From Bacteroidaceae bacterium (lineage in GTDB: Bacteria; Bacteroidota; Bacteroidia; Bacteroidales; Bacteroidaceae): a stretch of DNA of 16,142 bases. Below, one piece after another: positions 7,656 through 15,223 of this stretch (position 1 is its first letter; every line of letters begins with the position of its first letter). The stretch is taken from positions 1 through 16,142 of the forward strand of contig JAFZKR010000060.1 in the NCBI GenBank assembly GCA_017551845.1. Direction: 5' to 3'. The translations under genes and the position numbers were made by a program. The notes under the pieces were generated by a model. It saw only the letters and a program-made list of their open reading frames with translations, ran no database searches and had not been told where the DNA came from.

Positions 7656-9118
7656 TACATCCCAAAATTATTCACCGGATATTAGGAATCCTGCTTCTAA
7701 TTGAAGCCGGAATTCTTTTGATCTGCTCCTTGTTTCCCATACTCCTTGGTGAGAATGACCTTTTCGGATTTATTATGGGTTCTCTCACCACTGCTGCATC
7801 AGGACTGATATTCCTGCTAATCGGCCATAAAGCCAATCGCAAAGAGTCCGGTATGACCCGCCGTGACGGTTATATAGTGGTTGCGTCAAGCTGGTTACTA
7901 TTTTCCGTCTTCGGTTCACTTCCATATCTGATTAGCGGATACATATCTGATTTCACCGATGCCTTCTTTGAAACCATCTCAGGATTCACCACAACCGGGG
8001 CCACCATCATTAAGGATGTCGAGATTCTTCCACACGGATTGCTTTTCTGGCGTAGTCTGACACAATGGATTGGAGGTTTAGGAATAGTTTTCTTTACGGT
8101 TGTTGTACTACCGATATTCGGTGTTGGCGAAACTCAACTGTTCGCAGCAGAGACAATCGGAGGACCGAAACGAGGCAAACTTCACCCACGCATAGGAATC
8201 AGCGGACGCTGGATTCTAACTGTTTACCTTATCATTACTGTCTTTTGTACCATAGCTCTCAATCTATGCGGGATGGGGTTATTTGACAGTGTGAATCATG
8301 CCCTGTGTACAGCCGCTACAGGTGGTTTTTCCACCAAGAATGCAAGCATAGCCTACTTCAATTCACATAGCATAGAATATGTCATAACTTTCTTCATGTT
8401 CGTATCCGGAATTAATTACGGACTTCTCTTTTTTGTGGCACTCAAGGGAAAGATACAAAAACTCAAAGAGGATACCGAATTCAACTGGTATGTGTTCATT
8501 ATTTTGCTTTTCACATCAATAGTAAGCATAAGTTTATTTATTTCAACCCCTTACGATGCCGCGGATTCTTTTCGTAACGCCCTGTTCCATGTAACCGCCA
8601 TCATAACCACAACAGGATTCACCACGACTGACTATACACTTTGGTCGCCATTCATCTGGATGATAATAGGCCTTTGCATGTATTTAGGAGCATGTGCCGG
8701 ATCCACATCAGGAGGAATGAAAACAATCAGACTGGCAATACTCATAAAATCCATGCGCAACGAGTTCCATCGAATACTTCATCCCAACGCCATAATTCCA
8801 GTCAGAATTAGCGGCAAGGTGATTCCTCAGTCAACAAGACAGAGCGTACTTACATTCAGTCTGTTCTTCTTGGCACTCGTTTTCTTCGGATGGTTTTTCT
8901 ATTTAGCAATCGGAATAGATATTACCGATGCATATGGGACATCACTCTCATGTCTGAGTAATATAGGACTGACAATAGGAAATCACGGTTGTAATATACC
9001 ATGGGATAATATGCCGGTATTAGGCAAATGGTTTTCAGTCTTCCTTATGATTGTCGGACGGCTGGAGGTTTTTGCTGTTTTGCTGCTGTTCACCCCTTCT
9101 TTCTGGAAGCATCGATAG
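7652..9118 (+). CDS. trkH: Trk potassium uptake system, membrane channel TrkH
   Basis: A 488-residue inner-membrane protein of the TrkH/KtrB family, which takes up K+ in concert with TrkA. The four pore-loop repeats are visible, each with its filter glycine: ISGFTTTGATI (about 109-119), CTAATGGFSTKN (219-230), AIITTTGFTTTDY (316-328) and SCLSNIGLTIGN (433-444). Between them are pairs of membrane helices, and the middle gate region ACAGSTSGGMKTIR (347-360) is present. The protein ends in the conserved IVGRLEVFAVLLLFTPSFWK helix. The start is TTG at 7652, overlapping the trkA stop as TTGA; the first residues (M)[13 protein letters not shown] match how family members begin, and no ATG lies nearby. 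The last 84 bases are also coding on the other strand, for the end of the DUF4435 gene. Confidence 0.95.
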   Translation: MIHPKIIHRILGILLLIEAGILLICSLFPILLGENDLFGFIMGSLTTAASGLIFLLIGHKANRKESGMTRRDGYIVVASSWLLFSVFGSLPYLISGYISDFTDAFFETISGFTTTGATIIKDVEILPHGLLFWRSLTQWIGGLGIVFFTVVVLPIFGVGETQLFAAETIGGPKRGKLHPRIGISGRWILTVYLIITVFCTIALNLCGMGLFDSVNHALCTAATGGFSTKNASIAYFNSHSIEYVITFFMFVSGINYGLLFFVALKGKIQKLKEDTEFNWYVFIILLFTSIVSISLFISTPYDAADSFRNALFHVTAIITTTGFTTTDYTLWSPFIWMIIGLCMYLGACAGSTSGGMKTIRLAILIKSMRNEFHRILHPNAIIPVRISGKVIPQSTRQSVLTFSLFFLALVFFGWFFYLAIGIDITDAYGTSLSCLSNIGLTIGNHGCNIPWDNMPVLGKWFSVFLMIVGRLEVFAVLLLFTPSFWKHR

Positions 9119-10099
9119 AAAACGTTTCATATCCTCACGCATCCTGCCGTATAGCTCACATTCACGGTAATGTGTATTCTTGCGCAATGCTTCGGTTATC
9201 CCCATCTGACTATGCTGATAAGCGCTTAGCTCATTTCGATACTGTTGGTTATGTACAGCAAAACGACGGATATCGTTTTCCCTTTCCTGTCTAAGCTTGG
9301 TACATACAGGAGTTAGCAATTTCAGAATAACATTCTCAACCAGATGGTGCCCTTGAAGAAACAAATAAGTATCCTTTTCCTTCACGCCAAGATCTGACAA
9401 CTCCTTTCCTAATGCTTCCACCTCAGGTACAGCATCAGGATAGTTGATTTTAAGCGAATTAACCTTATGTCGAACCCTATCCGATGTTGCAAGGATCACA
9501 TTCTGCGGATACCTCACATCAACAGACTTGAGGCGTATGTCAATATTGAGGTCTTGCATACTGAACAGATTGTGCATCCGTTTTCGGTAGAACCAAATAT
9601 TCCATACGAACAGAGGATAAACTGCCATAGAATACATCTCCATGAACGCCTCAAAATCTATTATTCTGCGATCATTGAGGGTGCATTGGACACAAATATT
9701 ATGAAGACTTCCGGCATAACACTGATAATTCTCAATAGCATAAGTATAGGTCTGTATCACGTATGGATTTGAAATAATCTCCTGTGATGTCTTTGTTGCG
9801 CCCTGAAGCAGCCAGTCATAGTCGCTATCTACGCAGGCAATCATAAATTTGCCCAGATTCCTATGTTCAATACAGGAACGTAAAGCCGATTTCTTTCCTT
9901 TTGTAAGCCCACCCTTGTCTGGCAGCATTATCTGGAAAAACCATGAATCATTCTCGAACTCATCCAGTAGAAGACGCCAAAACGCAACATCGTCATAACT
10001 CTCCACGTATGCCACTATCCTGCCCCGCTTTCTGTCCGGGAGCAGCTTGTTGGCAGCCTCAATATATCTGGATGTTACGTTGTCAAGAAGCCTCTTCAT
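9035..10099 (-). CDS. DUF4435 protein, TOPRIM-like probable nuclease partner (AriB-like)
   Basis: A 354-residue soluble protein recognised as DUF4435. The N-terminal half shows a TOPRIM-like pattern: GRIVAYVESYDDVAFW (26-41) with Glu33, then KFMIACVDSDYDWLLQG (84-100) with Asp91 and Asp93. The spacing glutamate ... DxD is that of metal-binding TOPRIM nucleases such as OLD and RNase M5. YTYAIENYQCY (118-128) matches the Y-S-I-E-N-Y box usual in DUF4435. The C-terminal half is charged and helical, and the last 27 residues (rich in Q, N, E) are encoded antisense to the end of trkH. The gene starts 18 bases after the ATPase gene on the same strand, so the two form a pair. ATPase plus DUF4435 is the plan of the PARIS anti-phage system, where the DUF4435 subunit AriB is the toxic nuclease. 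That this protein cuts nucleic acid is inference; it could also act in a non-defence role. Confidence 0.8.
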   Translation of the reverse strand: MKRLLDNVTSRYIEAANKLLPDRKRGRIVAYVESYDDVAFWRLLLDEFENDSWFFQIMLPDKGGLTKGKKSALRSCIEHRNLGKFMIACVDSDYDWLLQGATKTSQEIISNPYVIQTYTYAIENYQCYAGSLHNICVQCTLNDRRIIDFEAFMEMYSMAVYPLFVWNIWFYRKRMHNLFSMQDLNIDIRLKSVDVRYPQNVILATSDRVRHKVNSLKINYPDAVPEVEALGKELSDLGVKEKDTYLFLQGHHLVENVILKLLTPVCTKLRQERENDIRRFAVHNQQYRNELSAYQHSQMGITEALRKNTHYRECELYGRMREDMKRFLSMLPERRGEQQQNSKNLQPSDNHKED

Positions 10100-10117
10100 A
10101 GCCTATTGCCGGAGAAC

Positions 10118-10939
10118 TCATTTTATTGTAATGTCGTTCACCTCTGTCACCGACTCCATCCAGCCATCCATAATGACAGCCGGCGAATGTGTAGTCATGA
10201 TAATCTGAACATTGGGATTCATTTCCCTGACCCTTGACACCAACTGTTGCTGCCACTCAATATGAAGTGAAATTTCTGGTTCATCCATAAGCAGTACATA
10301 CGGCTGATTGTCCTGTACCAGTAGAGTAAGCAGAATAACCAGAAGCTGTTTCTCGCCTGATGAAAGACTGTACGGAAGAAGCCTCACCCCGAACTGGTCA
10401 AACAGGATCTCATTGCTGGACCTGACTATTTTCTTACCAGTATCGGCAAAGAGCTCGTCAATAAAATCCATGAACTGCAATCTGGGTCGGGATACCTGCT
10501 GGGCTTCAGCTATCTTTTCCGGCTCACCCGAGGTAAGCAGATTTATGGTACGGTTGCCAATGTTTACCTGATAATCCAGATACCGGCGCTGAAGCTTGTA
10601 GAGCTGCCAATCCAGTTCGGAAACCACACTTCTGTCTGACATCTTCTCAAGCAGATTGCTGTGCATAAGAGGCCGGTCTATGCTGCGGATTACATCATAT
10701 CGTATCTTATGTTTTCCTTCAGGATAATACTGAATCGACACCTCAGGAGCATCATCCTGTGATTCGCCTGAAAGATAGTCCAGACGGGCCACAGTCTTGT
10801 TCAGGATAGTGCTTTTTCCTGTACCGTTAAGACCGCTCAGGATATTGACATCAGGACGCAAATTCCAGACTATGTGTTTGCGTCCCCAAAGTGAATCAAT
10901 CTCTATCCGGCTGATGCCGTCGGCATAATCGTTTTCCAT
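10118..10939 (-). CDS. Compact ABC/AAA-type ATPase paired with DUF4435 (AriA-like)
   Basis: A 273-residue ATPase of the SMC/ABC-like group (AAA_15/AAA_21 families), with all nucleotide-binding motifs intact: Walker A GLNGTGKS at 36-43, ABC signature LSSGEKQ at 192-198, Walker B YVLLMDEPE at 214-222 followed by the D-loop-like ISLH, and the switch histidine in IIMTTHSPAV (His251). There are no membrane helices, so it is not a transporter subunit. Only about 150 residues separate Walker A from the signature, leaving no room for a long coiled coil. Known sensors of this type act as oligomers that control a partner nuclease. It lies upstream of the DUF4435 gene with an 18-base gap, the same order as ariA-ariB in PARIS, but appears shorter than AriA as I remember it. 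A weak -7-like box, TATATTTA on the minus strand (10968-10975), could give it its own promoter within the 90-base gap from the M20 gene. The sensing role is inferred. Confidence 0.85.
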   Translation of the reverse strand: MENDYADGISRIEIDSLWGRKHIVWNLRPDVNILSGLNGTGKSTILNKTVARLDYLSGESQDDAPEVSIQYYPEGKHKIRYDVIRSIDRPLMHSNLLEKMSDRSVVSELDWQLYKLQRRYLDYQVNIGNRTINLLTSGEPEKIAEAQQVSRPRLQFMDFIDELFADTGKKIVRSSNEILFDQFGVRLLPYSLSSGEKQLLVILLTLLVQDNQPYVLLMDEPEISLHIEWQQQLVSRVREMNPNVQIIMTTHSPAVIMDGWMESVTEVNDITIK

Positions 10940-11029
10940 AAAAAGTCATTCAGCTGTTGATTTCCGGTAAATATACAAAAAATGAGAAAATAAAATGCCC
11001 CATAAGAGAAAAACCGGAATAAACAGAGT

Positions 11030-12079
11030 TTAAAGAATCTGCATTCCGTCAAGCAATCTGAGATACATCGGAACAGCTGCCTCCAATTCATCAATCCTCA
11101 CGTACTCATCGGCGGTATGTGAACGGGCTGAATCACCAGGCCCCATCTTGAATGAGGGACAATCCAGAACAGCTTGATCAGAGAGTGTAGGTGAACCGTA
11201 TGGAACAAGCCCCATACTCACTGCCTTGCATATTAACGGATGACTCAAGTCGATCCTTGAAGAGTTCAGATTGAATGAACGGGCCTTTACATCACACCAC
11301 TCAGGCAGCATACCACTTATTATGTCAAACACCTCATGGTTGGAGTAGAGTTCATTCGTGCGGACATCGGCTGTGAAAGTGCAGACATCAGGTATCACGT
11401 TGTGCTGCGTTCCCGCATTTATCATTGTGATTGTGAACTTGATGGGGCCAAGCAGTTCAGACACCTTGTCAAACTTGAACGCACGGAGTCTCTCTATAAG
11501 TTCTGTTGCACGGTACAGCGCGTTTACTCCCTCATTACGTGCTGCATGTCCGGCCTTGCCGTGAACGGTGAAATCAAGCACCATCAGACCCTTCTCGGCC
11601 ACAGCAGGCTGCATACCCGTGGGCTCACCTATAAGAGCTATATCCACCTTAGGAAGGCTACCGATGGCCAGCTTCATTCCGTTCTGACCGTTCCTCTCCT
11701 CCTCGACCGTAGCCAGGAAAATGGGGTTGTAAGATTGCGGCTTGCTGTCCAGTTCATAGAAGGCATAGAGCAGTGAAACAAGTCCTGCTCCGTCATCATT
11801 GCTGCCCAGACCGTATAGACGACCATCCTCAACAGTAGGTGTGAACGGATCCCTGGTCCAGCCGGCTACAGGCTTTACTGTATCCATATGGCTGTTCAGG
11901 AGCAGAGTGGGCTTGGCGGGATCATAACTGTGACCGTAACACAACAAATTCAGCCCTATACATTCGGACTTGTAGCCATGACGCTCCATATCGGCCTTAA
12001 GGATAGCCGATACCTCCTGCTCCGAACCCGTGGTTGACGGAGTGGCAATGAGCCGCTTAAGCAGTTCCAGTTGTTCCAT
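11030..12079 (-). CDS. argE: M20 metallopeptidase-family deacylase, probable N-acyl-ornithine deacetylase
   Basis: A 349-residue cytoplasmic enzyme of the M20/ArgE/DapE family. Zinc ligands and catalytic residues are visible: LNSHMDTV at 61-68 (His64, Asp66), GSNDDGAG at 92-99 (Asp95/Asp96), VEEE at 125-128 (general base plus ligand), GEPT at 151-154 (Glu152), and SHTADEY at 320-326 (His321). The small dimerisation domain starts with VHGKAGHAAR at 172-181, carrying the histidine that reaches into the partner active site. Compared with E. coli ArgE (about 380 residues) it is compact, as in Bacteroidota, where the arginine pathway often uses N-succinyl instead of N-acetyl intermediates. The most likely reaction is release of ornithine from N-acyl-ornithine. 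DapE or a dipeptidase are alternatives that motifs alone do not exclude, and no other arg gene is in the window. It starts 16 bases after the MATE gene. Confidence 0.75.
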   Translation of the reverse strand: MEQLELLKRLIATPSTTGSEQEVSAILKADMERHGYKSECIGLNLLCYGHSYDPAKPTLLLNSHMDTVKPVAGWTRDPFTPTVEDGRLYGLGSNDDGAGLVSLLYAFYELDSKPQSYNPIFLATVEEERNGQNGMKLAIGSLPKVDIALIGEPTGMQPAVAEKGLMVLDFTVHGKAGHAARNEGVNALYRATELIERLRAFKFDKVSELLGPIKFTITMINAGTQHNVIPDVCTFTADVRTNELYSNHEVFDIISGMLPEWCDVKARSFNLNSSRIDLSHPLICKAVSMGLVPYGSPTLSDQAVLDCPSFKMGPGDSARSHTADEYVRIDELEAAVPMYLRLLDGMQIL

Positions 12080-12095
12080 GCTGCTAATTTAGTTA

Positions 12096-13496
12096 TTACT
12101 CTGCAAATAATCCCTTTTCACGGGCTGAAAGTTCCCGTATGATGCTGATTGCAAAAGGCAGAGCTATAGAGAATGTTATGACATCAGCCGTAGCCATAGT
12201 AGCCTCCAGACCCTCAAGGCCCCATATTACGGGTAGCAGGAAGAATATGGGATAGAATGCGAATCCATGACGGCTCATTGCCAGCACCGTAGCACGGCCT
12301 GTGCGGCGTATGTTCTGCAACAGCATGTTTGTAGGCGTGGTGAGACCCACCAGCGGGAAAGCCACACACTGCCAACGCAACACACGTGCACCTATGCGTA
12401 TAAGTTCAGGATCCTCATCACGGAAGAATGATATTATCTCAGGAGCGAATATCCATCCCAATGTGGACATCACTATCAGCACCATCACACAAACCTGTAT
12501 GGTAAATCTGTAAGACTGTCTTACGCGGCCATACAGTTTTGCACCCCAGTTGAATCCACATACCGGCTGGAATCCCTGACCCACGCCCAGTATCAACGCC
12601 ATTGCGCACTGCATGATCCTGGCCACCACCGTGAATGCGGCAATGGTTGAAGCCTCCTGTCCCTGCAGCGCATAACTTGCTGCCGCCCAGTTCATACAAA
12701 TGGCCGATATGCTGGAGAGTGACTGACGCATTAGTGAAGGCAAACCGCCAGCTCCTATCTCACGGTAACGCTCCAGTGAAGGTGCAAAGTTGCGCAAGCG
12801 TATATGAACATTTCCGTCAAATGTGCTTGCCCACAGCAGCAGGCTCCATGATATGAACTGACTGATAAGAGTGGCCACAGCTGCACCCGTAACACCCATA
12901 TCCAGATGGTTTATAAGCAGCCAGTCAAAGAATATGTTCAGCACCATACCTACCGCTATGCCTATCATGGCCATCATGGCATTGCCCTGCAGTCGCAGCT
13001 GGTTATTCAGTGTCATTTGTGACACCAGGAACGGTGTGGCTATCAGTATCCACTTAAGGTAAGCATTTGAGTACGGAACCACATCAGGAGTAGCACCCAG
13101 CAAACGGGAAAGAGGTGTCATGAACAGCATACCTAGCACCATAAAGAACAGACCCACCAGGAATGATGAAAGGAATCCCGTGGCAGCCATCTTTCCTGCC
13201 CCCTCCGCATCACGAGCACCTAAGGCGCGGGACATATAGTTGCCTGATCCGTGCCCAAAGAAGAATCCTACCGCCTGTATGATTGACTGGTATGAGAAAG
13301 CCACACCCACACCCGCCGTAGCAAGGGTGCTGATGTGGCCCACGAACCATGAATCTACAATATTGTAGATGGCCGATATGGACATGCTGATAATGGTAGG
13401 TACGGCAAGACTGAGAACCAGTCTGGGTACCGGCGTTTCCGTGAGCCTGCGGTAACGGGCCTCACTCTTCAGTATGTCACTTTTATCGTTGTGCAC
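12096..13496 (-). CDS. MATE-family efflux transporter (MepA/NorM-like)
   Basis: A 466-residue inner-membrane protein with about 12 helices in two similar halves, which exports organic cations or drugs using a Na+ or H+ gradient. The first helix region VLSLAVPTIISMSISAIYNI followed by VDSWFVGHIS is the typical MATE start. LRLQGNAMMAMIGIAVGMVLN and the following NIFFDWLLI match the helix 5-6 region, and VGQGFQPVCGFNWGAKLYGR resembles the helix 8 loop of MepA-type members. The start is GTG at 13496 (GTG CAC AAC GAT); no ATG occurs before the first helix, so a GTG start is the best reading. It lies 35 bases after the acyl-CoA dehydrogenase gene and 16 bases before the argE-like gene, probably in one transcript. 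The substrate is unknown; nothing in the context points to a specific drug. Confidence 0.9.
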   Translation of the reverse strand: MHNDKSDILKSEARYRRLTETPVPRLVLSLAVPTIISMSISAIYNIVDSWFVGHISTLATAGVGVAFSYQSIIQAVGFFFGHGSGNYMSRALGARDAEGAGKMAATGFLSSFLVGLFFMVLGMLFMTPLSRLLGATPDVVPYSNAYLKWILIATPFLVSQMTLNNQLRLQGNAMMAMIGIAVGMVLNIFFDWLLINHLDMGVTGAAVATLISQFISWSLLLWASTFDGNVHIRLRNFAPSLERYREIGAGGLPSLMRQSLSSISAICMNWAAASYALQGQEASTIAAFTVVARIMQCAMALILGVGQGFQPVCGFNWGAKLYGRVRQSYRFTIQVCVMVLIVMSTLGWIFAPEIISFFRDEDPELIRIGARVLRWQCVAFPLVGLTTPTNMLLQNIRRTGRATVLAMSRHGFAFYPIFFLLPVIWGLEGLEATMATADVITFSIALPFAISIIRELSAREKGLFAE

Positions 13497-13531
13497 TTGT
13501 ATCTATACAAAACAGTGCACAAAAATACTCA

Positions 13532-15223
13532 TTATTTGTAATACTCGGTGCTTTCCGGAGTCCAACCCATGACAACTGCGGCATGTCCCTCAATCTGGGA
13601 TTTGGCCAGGTCTATGAACACCTTGAGCGGTTTATCAAACAGGTCCGGAGTCTGGGTGGAGTCACGCAGAAGCAGGGTGCTCATTACGCAGTAGGCGGCG
13701 CTCTCCATCAGACGGCGGCCGCAGAAATCAATCAGCTCGGTCTCCTTGAGTTCCATCACATGGGCGGTCATGGCGTCCAGTTTTTCAACAAGGGCTGTGA
13801 TGGCAGCCTTGCTGTCGGACTCAGGCAGAGTGGCAAGCATATCCTTTACGTACTGCGAATATATGCCGCTGGTAACATAGCGTAATGCGGCAACTACCTG
13901 AAGCTGGGTGGTACCCTCATAGATTGAGGTGATACGTGCATCGCGGTACAGACGCTCGCAGGCGTAGTCACGCATAAAGCCTGAGCCTCCGTGAATCTGT
14001 ATGCTATCATATGCGTTCTGATTGGCGAACTCACTTGTCATACCCTTGGTGATAGGTGTCAGGGCATCGGCCAGACGGCTGTAACGCTTGCTCTCCTGAC
14101 GTTCCTCAGAGGTCAGGGTGCGGGTCTTGGCAATCTGGTCAAGTGACTTGTATATATCAACGTAACGTGAAGTCTCATACATGAGTGAACGTGAAGCCTC
14201 AATCTTGGCCTTCATCACTGCCAGCATCTGATATACAGCGGGGAATGTGTCAATATTACGGCCAAACTGACGGCGCTCTGCAGCATATGCCGTAGCCTCA
14301 CGCCAAGCGGCATCCTGAATACCCACGCTCTGTGTGGCTATACCCAGACGGGCTCCGTTCATAAGTGACATAACATATTTGATAAGACCCAGGCGGCGGT
14401 CACCGCAAAGCTCAGCCTTGGCGTTATTGAACACCAGCTCGCAGGTGGGTGAACCGTGAATACCCATCTTATCCTCAATGCGACGTACGTTCACGCCGCC
14501 GTTACGCTTGTCATAGATAAAGAGTGACAGACCGCGGCCATCGGTGGTACCCTCCTCACTGCGGGCAAGTACCAGATGAATGTCACTGTCACCGTTGGTG
14601 ATGAAACGCTTTACACCGTTCAGGCGCCAGCAGCCGTTCTCCACATCCTCTGTAGCCTTGAGCATTACGCTCTGCAGGTCACTACCGGCATCGGGCTCGG
14701 TAAGGTCCATTGACATGGTGGCACCCTCACTGGCCATCTTAAGATATTTCTCCTTCTGCTCGGGGCTACCGAACTCGTTGATGGTATCGGCGCATGACTG
14801 CAGGCCCCATACGTTCTGGAACGATGCATCGGCACGTGAGATCATCTCACCTACAGCACTGAATACGGTTACGGGCATGTTCAGACCGCCGTACTGACGG
14901 GGCAGTCCGAATCCGGACATTCCTGCCTGATGCATGACCTTGAGGTTCTGGGCTGTTCCGGCAGAGTACTGTACGCGGCCGCCGCTGCAATGTGAGCCTT
15001 CACGGTCAACGCTCTCTGCATTGGGTGCAATAACCTCATCGCACACGCTGCCGGTCAGTTCCAGCACACGATCAAAGTTGTCCATAGCATCGGCAAAATC
15101 AGCCGGTGCATAGTCATACTTGTCTGCCTCTGTATAAAAGTTCTCCTTAAGTTCCACTATGCGCTCCATAAGCGGAGAGTTCATGCGGGCTTTCAGTTCA
15201 GGGGTATCCTTATAGTTGTTCAT
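13532..15223 (-). CDS. Acyl-CoA dehydrogenase, long form with C-terminal extension
   Basis: A 563-residue flavoprotein, about 180 residues longer than the classic 380-residue family. Order of parts: an N-terminal helical domain (about 40-165, with FGLPRQYGGL at 105-114), the beta domain with FAD/substrate motif MDLTEPDAGSD at 172-182 and KRFITNGDSD at 205-214, the C-terminal helical domain with ERRQFGR at 316-322, QIHGGSGFMRD at 409-419 and catalytic base Glu436 in IYEGTTQLQ, then an extra helical domain at about 450-563. An added charged segment at 358-385 is also typical of the ~600-residue members (AcdA/DmdC-like). It oxidises, or in reverse reduces, the alpha-beta bond of an acyl-CoA with electrons passing through ETF. 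The start overlaps the etfA stop by 4 bases (ATGA), so the two are coupled. The substrate is not readable. No hydratase, thiolase or ETF-quinone oxidoreductase is visible. Confidence 0.93.
   Translation of the reverse strand: MNNYKDTPELKARMNSPLMERIVELKENFYTEADKYDYAPADFADAMDNFDRVLELTGSVCDEVIAPNAESVDREGSHCSGGRVQYSAGTAQNLKVMHQAGMSGFGLPRQYGGLNMPVTVFSAVGEMISRADASFQNVWGLQSCADTINEFGSPEQKEKYLKMASEGATMSMDLTEPDAGSDLQSVMLKATEDVENGCWRLNGVKRFITNGDSDIHLVLARSEEGTTDGRGLSLFIYDKRNGGVNVRRIEDKMGIHGSPTCELVFNNAKAELCGDRRLGLIKYVMSLMNGARLGIATQSVGIQDAAWREATAYAAERRQFGRNIDTFPAVYQMLAVMKAKIEASRSLMYETSRYVDIYKSLDQIAKTRTLTSEERQESKRYSRLADALTPITKGMTSEFANQNAYDSIQIHGGSGFMRDYACERLYRDARITSIYEGTTQLQVVAALRYVTSGIYSQYVKDMLATLPESDSKAAITALVEKLDAMTAHVMELKETELIDFCGRRLMESAAYCVMSTLLLRDSTQTPDLFDKPLKVFIDLAKSQIEGHAAVVMGWTPESTEYYK

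Noticed and set aside
10959..11018. TTCCGGT and ACCGGAA inverted copies in the gap before the ATPase gene
   Set aside because: Only 7 bases each with a loop of more than 40 bases and no following T run on either strand; not a credible terminator or operator.
11336..11776. 146-codon open frame on the plus strand inside the argE-like gene
   Set aside because: Antisense to the catalytic core of the M20 enzyme; composition follows that gene's codon pattern.
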